Positions 1 to 6,005 of a stretch of DNA of 10,038 nt are shown here, in pieces. Location of the stretch: the NCBI GenBank assembly GCA_947588775.1, contig CANPZQ010000076.1, positions 1-10,038 on the forward strand, written 5' to 3'. How positions within the stretch are numbered: position 1 is the first letter of the stretch; the number at the start of each line of letters is the position of its first letter. The DNA is from an uncultured Clostridia bacterium (lineage in GTDB: Bacteria > Bacillota > Clostridia > Oscillospirales > Ruminococcaceae). A model generated the notes under the pieces. It saw only the letters and a program-made list of their open reading frames with translations. It ran no database searches and was not told the origin of the DNA. Position numbers and translations under genes: made by a program.

Positions 1-569
1 ACCCCGGAGGAGGGGAGCGCGATAACTGCGTCGCCCTCGCGCATTCTTTGGTTGTCGATGATTTTGTCCATGTCAACCACGCCGGTGCAGTACCCTGCGA
101 GGTCGTATTCCTCCTCGGGCATCATTCCGGGGTGCTCGGCGGTTTCGCCTCCGATGAGCGATGCTCCCGCCATAACGCAGCCGTCGCATACGCCCTTTAC
201 AATCGCCGCGATTTTTTCGGGAATATTCTTTCCGCAGGCGATATAGTCGAGGAAAAAGAGGGGCTTCGCGCCGCAGCAGATAATGTCGTTCACGCACATA
301 GCCACGCAGTCGATTCCGACGGTGTCGTGCTTGTCGAGCATAAACGCGATTTTAAGCTTTGTGCCGACCCCGTCGGTTCCGCTGACCAAAACCGGCTTTT
401 TATATCCCGATAAATCGGGCAGGAAAAGCCCGCCGAAGCCGCCTATTCCCGAAACCTCGCCGCCGGTGGCGGTGCGTTTGATGTCCGCCTTCATCAGCTC
501 GACGGATTTGTACCCGGCGGTGATGTCAACGCCGGCGTTTTTGTAGCTCTCAGAAAAACTTTTTTCCAT
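1..569 (-). CDS. purM: Phosphoribosylformylglycinamidine cyclo-ligase (AIR synthetase), 3' end cut by window edge
   Basis: PurM closes the imidazole ring, turning FGAM into AIR with ATP, in the cytoplasm; it is the fifth step of de novo purine synthesis. I read 189 N-terminal residues, starting MEKSFSESYKNAGVDITAGY; the family is usually about 340-350 residues, so roughly the last 45% lies beyond base 1. Family motifs visible in order are SGTDGVGTKL, DCVAMCVNDI, GAKPLFFLDY and IGGETAEHPGMMPEEEYDLA, all typical of the PurM nucleotide and substrate site. The start at 569 is set by a GAGGT ribosome binding site 5-6 bases upstream that overlaps the purF stop codon; only 8 bases separate the two genes, so translation is probably coupled. 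AIR made here is the substrate of the PurE encoded upstream. No frameshift is seen in the visible part. Confidence 0.96.
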   Translation of the reverse strand, partial: MEKSFSESYKNAGVDITAGYKSVELMKADIKRTATGGEVSGIGGFGGLFLPDLSGYKKPVLVSGTDGVGTKLKIAFMLDKHDTVGIDCVAMCVNDIICCGAKPLFFLDYIACGKNIPEKIAAIVKGVCDGCVMAGASLIGGETAEHPGMMPEEEYDLAGYCTGVVDMDKIIDNQRMREGDAVIALPSSG

Positions 570-577
570 TATTTACC

Positions 578-2029
578 TCACTTGTCCTTATCGGCGAATT
601 TGGGGTTGGTGGAGATTTTTCTCTCGAAGCGGGATTTATTCGACATTGAAGGCTCCTTCGTAGGATATTTCCCGTCGAAGCAGGCGTAGCAGAAGCCCTC
701 CCCGTCAGTTCCGGCGATTTTTTTAACGTCGTCGATGCTCAAAAAATGAACCGAATCCGCGCCGATAATCTCTGCGATTTCCTCTGTCGTGTGATTTGCG
801 GCGATGAGCGATTCGCGCGAGTCGATATCTACGCCGTAGTAGCAGGGGTTCATGTACGGGGGAGCGGAGGATAGCATATGAACCTCGGTCGCCCCGCCCT
901 CGCGGAGCCTTTTGACGATTTTTGCGGAGGTTGTTCCGCGGACGATCGAGTCGTCTACGAGAATCACGCGTTTCCCCTTTACGACCGACGGAACGACGTT
1001 GAGCTTGATTGAAACCATCTCTTCGCGAACGCCCTGTCCGGGGACGATAAAGGTTCTGCCGATGTATTTGTTTTTAATAAGTCCGATGTCGTAGGGGATA
1101 CCCGACCTTCTCGCGTAGCCGATGGCCGCGTCGGTGCCGCTGTCCGGAACGCCTACGACGATGTCCGCGTCGATTGGGTAAGCTTCCGCCAAAAGCTCGC
1201 CGACCCGAAGCCTTGCCGCATGGACGGAGCAGCCCTCGCAGACCGAGTCGGGGCGGGCTATGTAGAGATACTCGAAAACGCAGAAGGATTTTTTAGCAAT
1301 CCCGCAGTTTTCGCGGATTGAGCGCACGCCGTCCTTTGTGAAAACGACGACCTCGCCCGGCTCAACGTCGCGGATAAATTTCGCGTTGACTGCGTCGAGC
1401 GCGCAGGTTTCGGAGGCGACGATATACGCGCCGTCCTCCCGCATGCCGTAGCAAAGCGGCCGGAAGCCGTGGGGGTCACGCGCCGCGATGAGCTTTGACG
1501 GCGACATTATAATCAGCGAAAACGCGCCGTCGAGCCTTTTTACGGCGTTTACCACCGCGTCCTCGATGTTTTTGGTTTTAAGCCTTTCCTTTGTGACGAC
1601 GTATGCGATGACCTCGGTATCGGAGGTCGAGTGGAAGATGGAGCCCTGCTCCTCAAGCTCGGTCCTGAGCTCATACGAGTTTACGAGGTTTCCGTTGTGG
1701 GCGAGGGCCATGTTTCCTTTGAGATGGTTTACGACGACGGGCTGGGCGTTTCTGCGCTCGCCGCTGCCGGTGGTTCCGTATCTCACATGTCCGACGGCCA
1801 TGTTTCCGAGGCCGAGCTTTTCAAGCTTCTCGGCGTCGAAAATTTCGCTCACAAGGCCGGTGTCCTTGCGGTAGGTAAAAACGCCGTCGTCGTTTACGAC
1901 GATTCCGGCGGATTCCTGTCCGCGGTGCTGTAAAGCGAAGAGTCCGAAATATGTCAGCGAGGCGACGTCCTGTGTATTCGGAGCGAAAACGCCGAAAACG
2001 CCGCACTCCTCATGAATAACATTTTCCAT
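578..2029 (-). CDS. purF: Amidophosphoribosyltransferase (glutamine PRPP amidotransferase)
   Basis: PurF makes phosphoribosylamine from PRPP and glutamine, the committed step of purine synthesis. The 483-residue protein has an N-terminal Ntn glutaminase domain (about 9-240) and a C-terminal phosphoribosyltransferase domain. Cys9 after the short leader MENVIHEE is the expected nucleophile once the propeptide is removed; HVRYGTTG (81-88), HNGNL (111-115) and STSDTE (134-139) are glutaminase motifs. The PRPP loop is VILVDDSIVRGTTS (355-368). Cys250, Cys396, Cys447 and Cys450 match the spacing of the four 4Fe-4S ligands of the Bacillus subtilis enzyme, so this is the oxygen-sensitive, iron-sulfur type. 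AGGAGA precedes the start. purC ends 21 bases upstream and purM follows after 8 bases, so it is an internal operon gene. Family knowledge predicts AMP/GMP feedback inhibition; that is not visible in the sequence. Confidence 0.98.
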   Translation of the reverse strand: MENVIHEECGVFGVFAPNTQDVASLTYFGLFALQHRGQESAGIVVNDDGVFTYRKDTGLVSEIFDAEKLEKLGLGNMAVGHVRYGTTGSGERRNAQPVVVNHLKGNMALAHNGNLVNSYELRTELEEQGSIFHSTSDTEVIAYVVTKERLKTKNIEDAVVNAVKRLDGAFSLIIMSPSKLIAARDPHGFRPLCYGMREDGAYIVASETCALDAVNAKFIRDVEPGEVVVFTKDGVRSIRENCGIAKKSFCVFEYLYIARPDSVCEGCSVHAARLRVGELLAEAYPIDADIVVGVPDSGTDAAIGYARRSGIPYDIGLIKNKYIGRTFIVPGQGVREEMVSIKLNVVPSVVKGKRVILVDDSIVRGTTSAKIVKRLREGGATEVHMLSSAPPYMNPCYYGVDIDSRESLIAANHTTEEIAEIIGADSVHFLSIDDVKKIAGTDGEGFCYACFDGKYPTKEPSMSNKSRFERKISTNPKFADKDK

Positions 2030-2050
2030 AAAATTCTCCTAAAGAATTGA

Positions 2051-2761
2051 TTATTTGCCGAAAACGCGGCGCATCATTTCGTTATAAGCGTCCTCAACGC
2101 CGCCCATGTCGCGGCGGAAGCGGTCCTTGTCGAGCTTTTCGTTTGTCTTGGAATCCCAGAAGCGGCAGGTATCGGGGGAAATTTCGTCTGCGAGAACGAT
2201 TTCGCCGTCGGCCGTCTTTCCGAATTCAAGCTTGAAGTCGACAAGAGTAACGCCGAGGCCCTTGAAGTATTCGCGCATAACGTCGTTCACCTTGAACGCC
2301 ATAGCCTTGATTTTTTCGATTTCCTCTTTTGTTGCGAGCTTCAGCGCGACGGCGTGATAGCTGTTGATAAGCGGGTCGTGGAGCTCGTCGTTCTTGTAGG
2401 AAAACTCGATTGTAGGCTCGTCGAAAACGATGCCCTCTTCTACGCCGTAGCGTTTTGCGAAGCTTCCGGCGGAGATGTTGCGGATAATTACCTCGAGCGG
2501 GACGATTGAAACCTTTTTGACGACGGTTTCGCGGTCGTTTAACTCCTCGACGAGGTGGGTTTTTACGCCATGCTTCTCCAGAAGTTTCATAATGTAGTTT
2601 GACATTCTGTTGTTGATTGCGCCCTTTCCGGCGATGGTGCCTTTTTTAAGGCCGTCGAGCGCGGTTGCGTCGTCCTTGTAGGAAACGATGACGAGATTCG
2701 GGTCCTCGGTCGCGAAAACCTTTTTTGCCTTGCCCTCATAAAGCTGAACCGTTTTTTCCAT
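2051..2761 (-). CDS. purC: Phosphoribosylaminoimidazole-succinocarboxamide synthase (SAICAR synthetase)
   Basis: PurC condenses CAIR with aspartate using ATP to give SAICAR, directly after the PurE step. The 236-residue protein has the usual single-domain bacterial length. Diagnostic motifs are LYEGKAKKVF (7-16, ATP site), VPLEVIIRNISAGS (87-100), EFSYKNDELHDPLIN (119-133), LVDFKLEFG (173-181) and LADEISPDTCRFWD (190-203). A GGAGGT ribosome binding site lies at 2770-2775, 8 bases before the ATG. It is separated from purE by a 208-base gap that holds a GC-rich cloverleaf repeat and a possible extra promoter, so expression of purC, purF and purM could be partly independent of purE. purF follows after 21 bases. 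Confidence 0.98.
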   Translation of the reverse strand: MEKTVQLYEGKAKKVFATEDPNLVIVSYKDDATALDGLKKGTIAGKGAINNRMSNYIMKLLEKHGVKTHLVEELNDRETVVKKVSIVPLEVIIRNISAGSFAKRYGVEEGIVFDEPTIEFSYKNDELHDPLINSYHAVALKLATKEEIEKIKAMAFKVNDVMREYFKGLGVTLVDFKLEFGKTADGEIVLADEISPDTCRFWDSKTNEKLDKDRFRRDMGGVEDAYNEMMRRVFGK

Positions 2762-2769
2762 TTCAAAAT

Positions 2770-2806
2770 ACCTCCGTAATATAATAAATAATTTTTAGCG
2801 TATCAA
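2770..2806 (-). promoter_or_regulatory. Possible internal promoter and ribosome binding site before purC
   Basis: Read on the minus strand, TTGATA (2801-2806) and TATATT (2778-2783) are separated by 17 bases inside an AT-rich stretch that stands out from the GC-rich repeat upstream. The match to a sigma-A promoter is good, but transcription would start inside or next to the GGAGGT at 2770-2775, leaving a very short or compromised leader. It could be a weak internal promoter that compensates for polarity caused by the repeat, or just an AT-rich ribosome-binding region. Confidence 0.3.
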
Positions 2807-2874
2807 AGCGCGTTTTATGCCGGGGCAGAGCGGCGAGGGGTGCTCTGTCGGGGCGGGTGCTTGCCGGAGCTTGG

Positions 2875-2953
2875 GGGGCGAAGCCCCCGCCGGCCGCAGG
2901 CCGGCGCGCCGCCAACGGCGGCGGTGCGCCTTCGGCGCACGGGGCTTCGCCTC
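2875..2953. repeat. Cloverleaf repeat, copy 1 (purE-purC gap, inverted relative to copies 2 and 3)
   Basis: This 79-bp element can pair along its whole length. Outer arms are 2875-2887 (GGGGCGAAGCCCC) and 2941-2953 (GGGGCTTCGCCTC, with one mismatch near the end). Between them, with no spare bases, lie three triloop hairpins: 2888-2906 (stem CGCCGGCC, loop GCA), 2907-2923 (stem CGCCGCC, loop AAC) and 2924-2940 (stem GTGCGCC, loop TTC). The hairpin order is the reverse of copies 2 and 3, so it sits in the opposite orientation. It begins 16 bases past the purE stop codon. No T-run follows, so it is not a classical intrinsic terminator; it may act as a 3' mRNA stabiliser or partial stop between purE and purC. 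It encodes no credible protein. Confidence 0.9.
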
Positions 2954-2969
2954 CTGCACCCAAACCTGC

Positions 2970-3467
2970 CTACTGCTCCTCAATCCTCGCCGCTATGCCC
3001 CTGTCCTTTTCGACAACGGCTCTCGCGTCGCCCGCGCGTTTTTCGTCGAGCTTTTTTGCAAGCTCCGGATCAGAAACCGCGAGAATCTGCGCCGCAAGTA
3101 AAGCGGCATTGACTCCGCCGTCGATGGCGACAGTCGCAACGGGAATTCCCGAAGGCATCATAACTGTCGACAAAAGCGCGTCAATGCCGTCCAAAGTGTT
3201 CGATTTGCAGGGTATCCCGATAACGGGCAGGGTGGTGTTCGCGGCAATCGCCCCCGCAAGGTGCGCCGCCATTCCCGCCGCGCATATCAGCACCCCGAAT
3301 CCGTTTTCACGCGCTGATACGGCGAAGTCCCGGGCCTCGGCAGGCGTCCGGTGCGCCGAATAGACATGCGCCTCGTACTCAATCCCGAGCGAGCGAAGGG
3401 TCGCCGCCGTTTTTTTGAGAATGGGAAGGTCGCTGTCGCTCCCCATGACAATACCGACTTTTTTCAT
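2970..3467 (-). CDS. purE: N5-carboxyaminoimidazole ribonucleotide mutase (class I PurE)
   Basis: PurE moves the carboxyl group of N5-CAIR to carbon 4 to form CAIR, the substrate of the next gene product, PurC. The 165-residue protein has GSDSD (9-13), SAHRTP (37-42, with the conserved His39), CAAGMAAHLAG (62-72), the stretch PVIGIP (81-86) and MPSGIPVATVAIDGG (104-118), all of the class I octameric family. The start at 3467 is preferred because GGAGGT lies 5 bases upstream; an upstream in-frame ATG at 3506 lies inside the leader hairpin and has no such site. Class I enzymes normally need PurK to make N5-CAIR; no purK is in the window, so it must lie elsewhere or be absent. This is the first gene of the purine operon, behind its own promoter. 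Confidence 0.97.
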   Translation of the reverse strand: MKKVGIVMGSDSDLPILKKTAATLRSLGIEYEAHVYSAHRTPAEARDFAVSARENGFGVLICAAGMAAHLAGAIAANTTLPVIGIPCKSNTLDGIDALLSTVMMPSGIPVATVAIDGGVNAALLAAQILAVSDPELAKKLDEKRAGDARAVVEKDRGIAARIEEQ

Positions 3468-3472
3468 AAAAA

Positions 3473-3478
3473 ACCTCC
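3473..3478 (-). promoter_or_regulatory. purE ribosome binding site
   Basis: GGAGGT on the minus strand, 5 bases before the ATG at 3467, decides the purE start. Flanking AAAAAAC (about 3484-3490) and GTTTTTT (3468-3474) are complementary and could form a weak A-U hairpin presenting or hiding this site in a loop; this pairing is only an inference. Confidence 0.8.
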
Positions 3479-3491
3479 GTAAGTTTTTTGT

Positions 3492-3551
3492 AAAAAATAA
3501 GAGCACCGCAATAATATTCCGACATTTTTCGCAAAATCACAGCGGATGCTC
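3492..3551 (-). terminator. Terminator-like leader hairpin (putative attenuator) of the purine operon
   Basis: In the leader RNA, GAGCATCCGC (3542-3551) pairs with GCGGTGCTC (3501-3509), nine pairs with one bulged U, and is followed at once by TTATTTTTT (3492-3500). This is the layout of an intrinsic terminator and lies between the promoter and the purE ribosome binding site. The 32-base loop can form an inner ATTTT-GCG-AAAAT helix. The first arm starts roughly 15 bases from the predicted transcript start. I could not match the leader to the guanine, ZTP or PRPP riboswitch patterns I know, and I see no clear antiterminator, so the signal it senses is unknown. A plain early-termination or stability element is the alternative. 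Confidence 0.55.
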
Positions 3552-3571
3552 AAAAATAAAATACCTCTTAT

Positions 3572-3600
3572 ACTATAGCATTTTCGGACCATAAAGTCAA
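3572..3600 (-). promoter_or_regulatory. Promoter of the purine operon
   Basis: On the minus strand TTGACT (3595-3600) and TATAGT (3572-3577) are separated by exactly 17 bases, a near-consensus sigma-A promoter. Transcription should start near 3565, giving a leader of about 98 bases before purE. It sits downstream of the repeat-rich spacer, so the purine genes have their own promoter and need not depend on pyrimidine-operon readthrough. Confidence 0.85.
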
Positions 3601-3675
3601 ACCAAAAATAGCTCGTAATATCCGGTATAAATTGGGGCAATTGCCGAAAAGCCGCAGCCTTTGGTTTGCTCCTCA

Positions 3676-3713
3676 CCCGCCCCCGCTCGCCTCTGCGAGG
3701 CTCGAGGGGCGGG
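3676..3713. repeat. GC-rich inverted repeat
   Basis: CCCGCCCC (3676-3683) and GGGGCGGG (3706-3713) are perfect 8-base complements, and inside them GCCTC-TGC-GAGGC (3689-3701) forms a second helix with an internal loop between. The triloop style resembles the cloverleaf elements nearby. No T-run follows on either side. It may be a decayed repeat or a structural end for the pyr transcript. Confidence 0.6.
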
Positions 3714-3755
3714 ATTCGTCGCAAACGCGCTCCGGGGAAAGCTGCCTTTGTCGGT

Positions 3756-3810
3756 CCCACCCTCCCGCCCCCATAGTTTCGCGCCATTTCCCCGCTTTCC
3801 CCTCCGCGCT
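3756..3810 (-). repeat. 55-bp repeat, copy A
   Basis: Read on the minus strand this segment aligns without gaps to + strand 9984-10038, identical at 43 of 55 positions by hand count. The ends are best conserved (AGCGCGGNGGGGAAAGCG at one side, GGGCGGGNGGGTGGG at the other); the centre differs but both copies carry GCGCGAAA at the same offset. It is purine-rich on one strand and unrelated to the cloverleaf element. Confidence 0.6.
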
Positions 3811-3843
3811 CTCCCTTCCCGACCTTTCATCTGCGCCGCAGCT

Positions 3844-3926
3844 TGGGCGAAGCCCCGTGCGCCTTCGGCGCACCCGCCGCCTGCGGCGGCGGCGCCGACC
3901 CTCCGGGCCGGCAGGGGCTTCGCCCC
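3844..3926. repeat. Cloverleaf repeat, copy 2 (downstream of pyrI)
   Basis: Outer arms GGGCGAAGCCCC (3845-3856) and GGGGCTTCGCCCC (3914-3926) enclose three hairpins: 3857-3873 (stem GTGCGCC, loop TTC), 3874-3892 (stem CCGCCGCC, loop TGC) and 3894-3912 (stem GCCGACCC against GGGCCGGC, one A.C mismatch, loop TCC). With 83 bases and a mismatch it is slightly decayed relative to copy 3, with the same orientation and hairpin order. It starts about 22 bases past the pyrI stop, at the end of the pyrimidine operon, and may serve as its 3' end structure. Confidence 0.9.
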
Positions 3927-3948
3927 GCCCCTCACACCCCCAAAAACC

Positions 3949-4392
3949 CTACCCCTTCTTCCCCTCAGCCTCCTCCGCCGAAGCCTTTGTATCGCAGTAA
4001 ACGCACCGATAAACCCTTTCCTCCGCGTTCTCAAGCCTGAAAACATGGTCGAGCTCCTGCTCCGTCGAGGTTATGCAGCGCGGATTTTTGCATCTGATAA
4101 CGTTTCTGAGCGTCGTCGGCAGCCCGATGGACTTCTTCTCGCAGAGCACTCCGTCGCGTATGATGTTAATCGTAACGTTGGGCGCGACATACCCGATAAT
4201 GTCGAGGTTCACAGGAATGTCCGCGTCGATTTTGATGATGTCCTTCCGCCCCATCGCCGAGCTGTTCGCGTTTTTGATGATTGCGACCGGACAGTCGAGC
4301 CTGTCGAGCCCCAAAAGGTTATAGAGCTTCATTCCGCGCCCTGCGGGAATGTGGTCGATGACGGTTCCGTTTTTAATCGAATCTATATTCAT
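3949..4392 (-). CDS. pyrI: Aspartate carbamoyltransferase regulatory subunit
   Basis: PyrI binds nucleotide effectors and, through a zinc domain, the PyrB catalytic trimers. The 147-residue protein matches the family length (about 150). The N-terminal allosteric domain shows IKNGTVIDHIPAGRGMKLYNLL (6-27), with the lysine and histidine positions typical of nucleotide binding, and NANSSAMGRKDIIKID (41-56). The C-terminal zinc site is Cys101, Cys106, Cys130 and Cys133 (C-x4-C and C-x2-C), as in Escherichia coli PyrI. AGGAGGC lies 8-9 bases before the start, and pyrB ends 16 bases upstream, consistent with stoichiometric co-expression. It is the last gene of the pyrimidine operon. Whether UTP/CTP inhibit and ATP activates here cannot be read from the sequence. 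Confidence 0.97.
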   Translation of the reverse strand: MNIDSIKNGTVIDHIPAGRGMKLYNLLGLDRLDCPVAIIKNANSSAMGRKDIIKIDADIPVNLDIIGYVAPNVTINIIRDGVLCEKKSIGLPTTLRNVIRCKNPRCITSTEQELDHVFRLENAEERVYRCVYCDTKASAEEAEGKKG

Positions 4393-4408
4393 ACTTTCGC
4401 CTCCTCGG

Positions 4409-5332
4409 TCAGATGGTTCCCGCGTCGCGCAGGAGCATCAGAATCAGAGCCATGCGGATATATTTTCCGTTGAGAACCTGCTTGAAGTAGCACGCCCGCG
4501 GGTCCTTGTCGATTTCCACCGAAATCTCGTTCACCCTCGGCAGCGGGTGCATGATTGCAAGGTCGTCCTTCGCGTTTTTAAGCCTGTCCGGCGTGAGGAT
4601 ATAGCTGTCTTTGAGCCTTAAATAGTCCTCCTCGTTGAAGAAGCGTTCCCGCTGCACCCTCGTCATGTAAAGAATGTCGAGCTGCGGCATGTATTCCTCA
4701 AGGCTCGTCGTCTGGACATACTCGATTCCCGCCGGTTTAAGCACCTCCGACTTGACGTAGCTCGGAAGCTTAAGCTCCTCCGGCGAAATCAGAACGACCT
4801 TCAGCCCCGGGTATCTCGCCAGCGCGCTTATCAGCGAATGTACGGTCCTTCCGAATTTCAGATCCCCGCAGAACCCGACCGTCAGATTCTCAAATCCGCC
4901 CTTTTCCCTCTGGACGGTGAGAAGGTCGGCGAGCGTCTGCGTCGGGTGGAAGTGTCCTCCGTCGCCCGCGTTTATAACCGGAACCGTAGAATTGAGCGAA
5001 GCCACCAGCGGCGCGCCCTCCTTCGGGTGCCTCATCGCGATGATGTCTGCGTAGCAGCTTACTACCTTCGCTGTATCTGCGACGCTTTCCCCCTTTGAAG
5101 CCGACGACGACTGCGCCTCGGAGAACCCGAGGACGTTCCCCCCGAGCTCGTACATCGCCGCCTCAAAGCTCAGCCTCGTTCTTGTCGAAGGCTCAAAAAA
5201 GAGCGTGGCAAGCTTTTTTCCGCGGCATGCCTCCGAATATTTCTTGGGATTTTCGATGATGTCGTTGGCCGTCGCAATAAGCTCCCCGATGTCCGAAACG
5301 GACAAATCCTGAATGTCAATCAAGTGCCTCAT
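4409..5332 (-). CDS. pyrB: Aspartate carbamoyltransferase catalytic subunit
   Basis: PyrB joins carbamoyl phosphate and aspartate to carbamoyl-aspartate, the first committed pyrimidine step. At 307 residues it has the usual catalytic-chain length. Motifs include FFEPSTRTRLSFE (45-57, carbamoyl-phosphate site), SASKGES (77-83, with the conserved Lys80), GDGGHFHPTQTLADL (123-137), GDLKFGRTVHSL (156-167) and MHPLPRVNEI (261-270). The GDLKFGRTVHSL form is typical of enzymes that partner PyrI, which is the next gene. The start at 5332 is chosen because homology begins at MRHLIDIQDLS, GGAG lies 7 bases upstream, and the ATG overlaps the pyrE stop (ATGA), implying translational coupling. A frame open 66 codons further upstream is only an overlap with pyrE and gives an arginine-rich, non-family sequence. 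Confidence 0.97.
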   Translation of the reverse strand: MRHLIDIQDLSVSDIGELIATANDIIENPKKYSEACRGKKLATLFFEPSTRTRLSFEAAMYELGGNVLGFSEAQSSSASKGESVADTAKVVSCYADIIAMRHPKEGAPLVASLNSTVPVINAGDGGHFHPTQTLADLLTVQREKGGFENLTVGFCGDLKFGRTVHSLISALARYPGLKVVLISPEELKLPSYVKSEVLKPAGIEYVQTTSLEEYMPQLDILYMTRVQRERFFNEEDYLRLKDSYILTPDRLKNAKDDLAIMHPLPRVNEISVEIDKDPRACYFKQVLNGKYIRMALILMLLRDAGTI

Positions 5333-5985
5333 ATCGCGGCTCCGTTCACAGAAAGATACTTTCTGATTCTCTCGACGTTTTCGGCGTTCGCGGGATTTTC
5401 CTCGAGGTACTCGATGATGTCGTAAACGTCGACGACCGAGTAAACCGGGAATCCGAACTCCTCCTCTACCTCTTTCATAGCGGATTTTTCGGTTTTTCCC
5501 TTTTCCCCGCGGTTCACCATTATAAAGCATGCCGCAACCTTAACGCCCTCGAGCTTTGAGAGGATTTCCATGCTCTCGCGAATAGCCGTCCCCGCAGTGA
5601 TAACGTCCTCGACGATAACGACCTCGTCGCCCGGCTTCGGCGAATATCCGACTAAAACGCCGCCCTCGCCATGGTCCTTGGCCTCTTTTCTGTTGAAGAA
5701 GAAGGGAACGTCAACGCCCTCCTTCGCGAGCGCAACAGCCGCCGAAACCGCAATCGGAATTCCCTTGTAGGCGGGGCCGAAGAGCGCGGTTTTCCTGCCG
5801 CCGAGGTGCTCGGTATACGCCTTTGCGTAGAATTCCCCGAGCCGAGCAATCTGCGCGCCGGTTTTTATGTCGCCGGCATTGATGAAGTAGGGGATTTTCC
5901 TTCCGGATTTAGCGGTGAAGTCGCCGAATTTCAGCACCCCCGCGTCCTCCAGAAATTTGATGAATTCTCTTTTGTAGCCTTCCAT
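5329..5985 (-). CDS. pyrE: Orotate phosphoribosyltransferase
   Basis: PyrE couples orotate to PRPP giving orotidine 5'-phosphate. The 218-residue protein carries FTAKSGRKIPYFINAGDI (23-40, orotate region), ALFGPAYKGIPIA (67-79), the flexible catalytic loop RKEAKDHGEGG (99-109) and the PRPP motif VVIVEDVITAGTA (122-134). AAGGAGGAT precedes the ATG by 6-7 bases. It follows pyrF after 20 bases and shares ATGA with pyrB, so pyrF, pyrE and pyrB form a tight block: the product of PyrE is the substrate of PyrF. No unusual residues were noticed. Confidence 0.98.
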   Translation of the reverse strand: MEGYKREFIKFLEDAGVLKFGDFTAKSGRKIPYFINAGDIKTGAQIARLGEFYAKAYTEHLGGRKTALFGPAYKGIPIAVSAAVALAKEGVDVPFFFNRKEAKDHGEGGVLVGYSPKPGDEVVIVEDVITAGTAIRESMEILSKLEGVKVAACFIMVNRGEKGKTEKSAMKEVEEEFGFPVYSVVDVYDIIEYLEENPANAENVERIRKYLSVNGAAI

Positions 5986-6005
5986 TCCGTATCCTCCTTA
6001 ATAAT

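Larger units (their letters stand above)
3601..3948. other. Gene-free spacer between pyrI and the purine promoter
   Basis: About 350 bases with no credible gene. From low to high coordinates it holds an AT-rich part up to about 3645 with the palindrome GGCAATTGCC (3636-3645), a GC-rich hairpin (3676-3713), one copy of a 55-bp repeat (3756-3810) and cloverleaf copy 2 (3844-3926). The + strand from 3660 to 3840 is very pyrimidine-rich. Long open frames cross it on both strands, but their products are arginine, proline and alanine rich, and they arise from GC-rich repeats without recognisable ribosome sites. No T-run follows a hairpin on the minus strand, so the end of the pyr transcript is not marked by a classical terminator. 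Confidence 0.75.

Noticed and set aside
2826..2847. CAGAGC/GCTCTG hairpin as a terminator after purE
   Set aside because: Only six pairs with a 10-base loop and no T-run on either strand.
2875..2953. tRNA gene suggested by cloverleaf shape and 79-base length
   Set aside because: All loops are triloops, there is no T-loop or anticodon loop sequence, and the outer stem of 13 pairs is too long.
3519..3587. PurR PurBox pair (CCGACATTT at 3519-3527 and, inverted, CCGAAAATG at 3579-3587)
   Set aside because: Each differs from the CCGAACATT core and the 51-base spacing does not fit the known 16-17 base arrangement.
3636..3645. Palindrome GGCAATTGCC upstream of the pur promoter as an operator
   Set aside because: A single 10-base palindrome at about -70 with no second copy is too weak to call.
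3464..4046. Minus-strand frames of 107 and 149 codons in the spacer
   Set aside because: They arise from GC-rich repeats or overlap pyrI in another frame; composition is extreme and no start signal supports them.
3661..4473. Long open frame on the + strand (270 codons)
   Set aside because: It runs across the repeat-rich spacer and antisense to pyrI and pyrB. The product is arginine/proline rich, without family motifs or a ribosome site.
5333..5530. 66-codon N-terminal extension of pyrB
   Set aside because: It lies wholly inside pyrE in another frame; the ATGA overlap and family alignment support the start at 5332.
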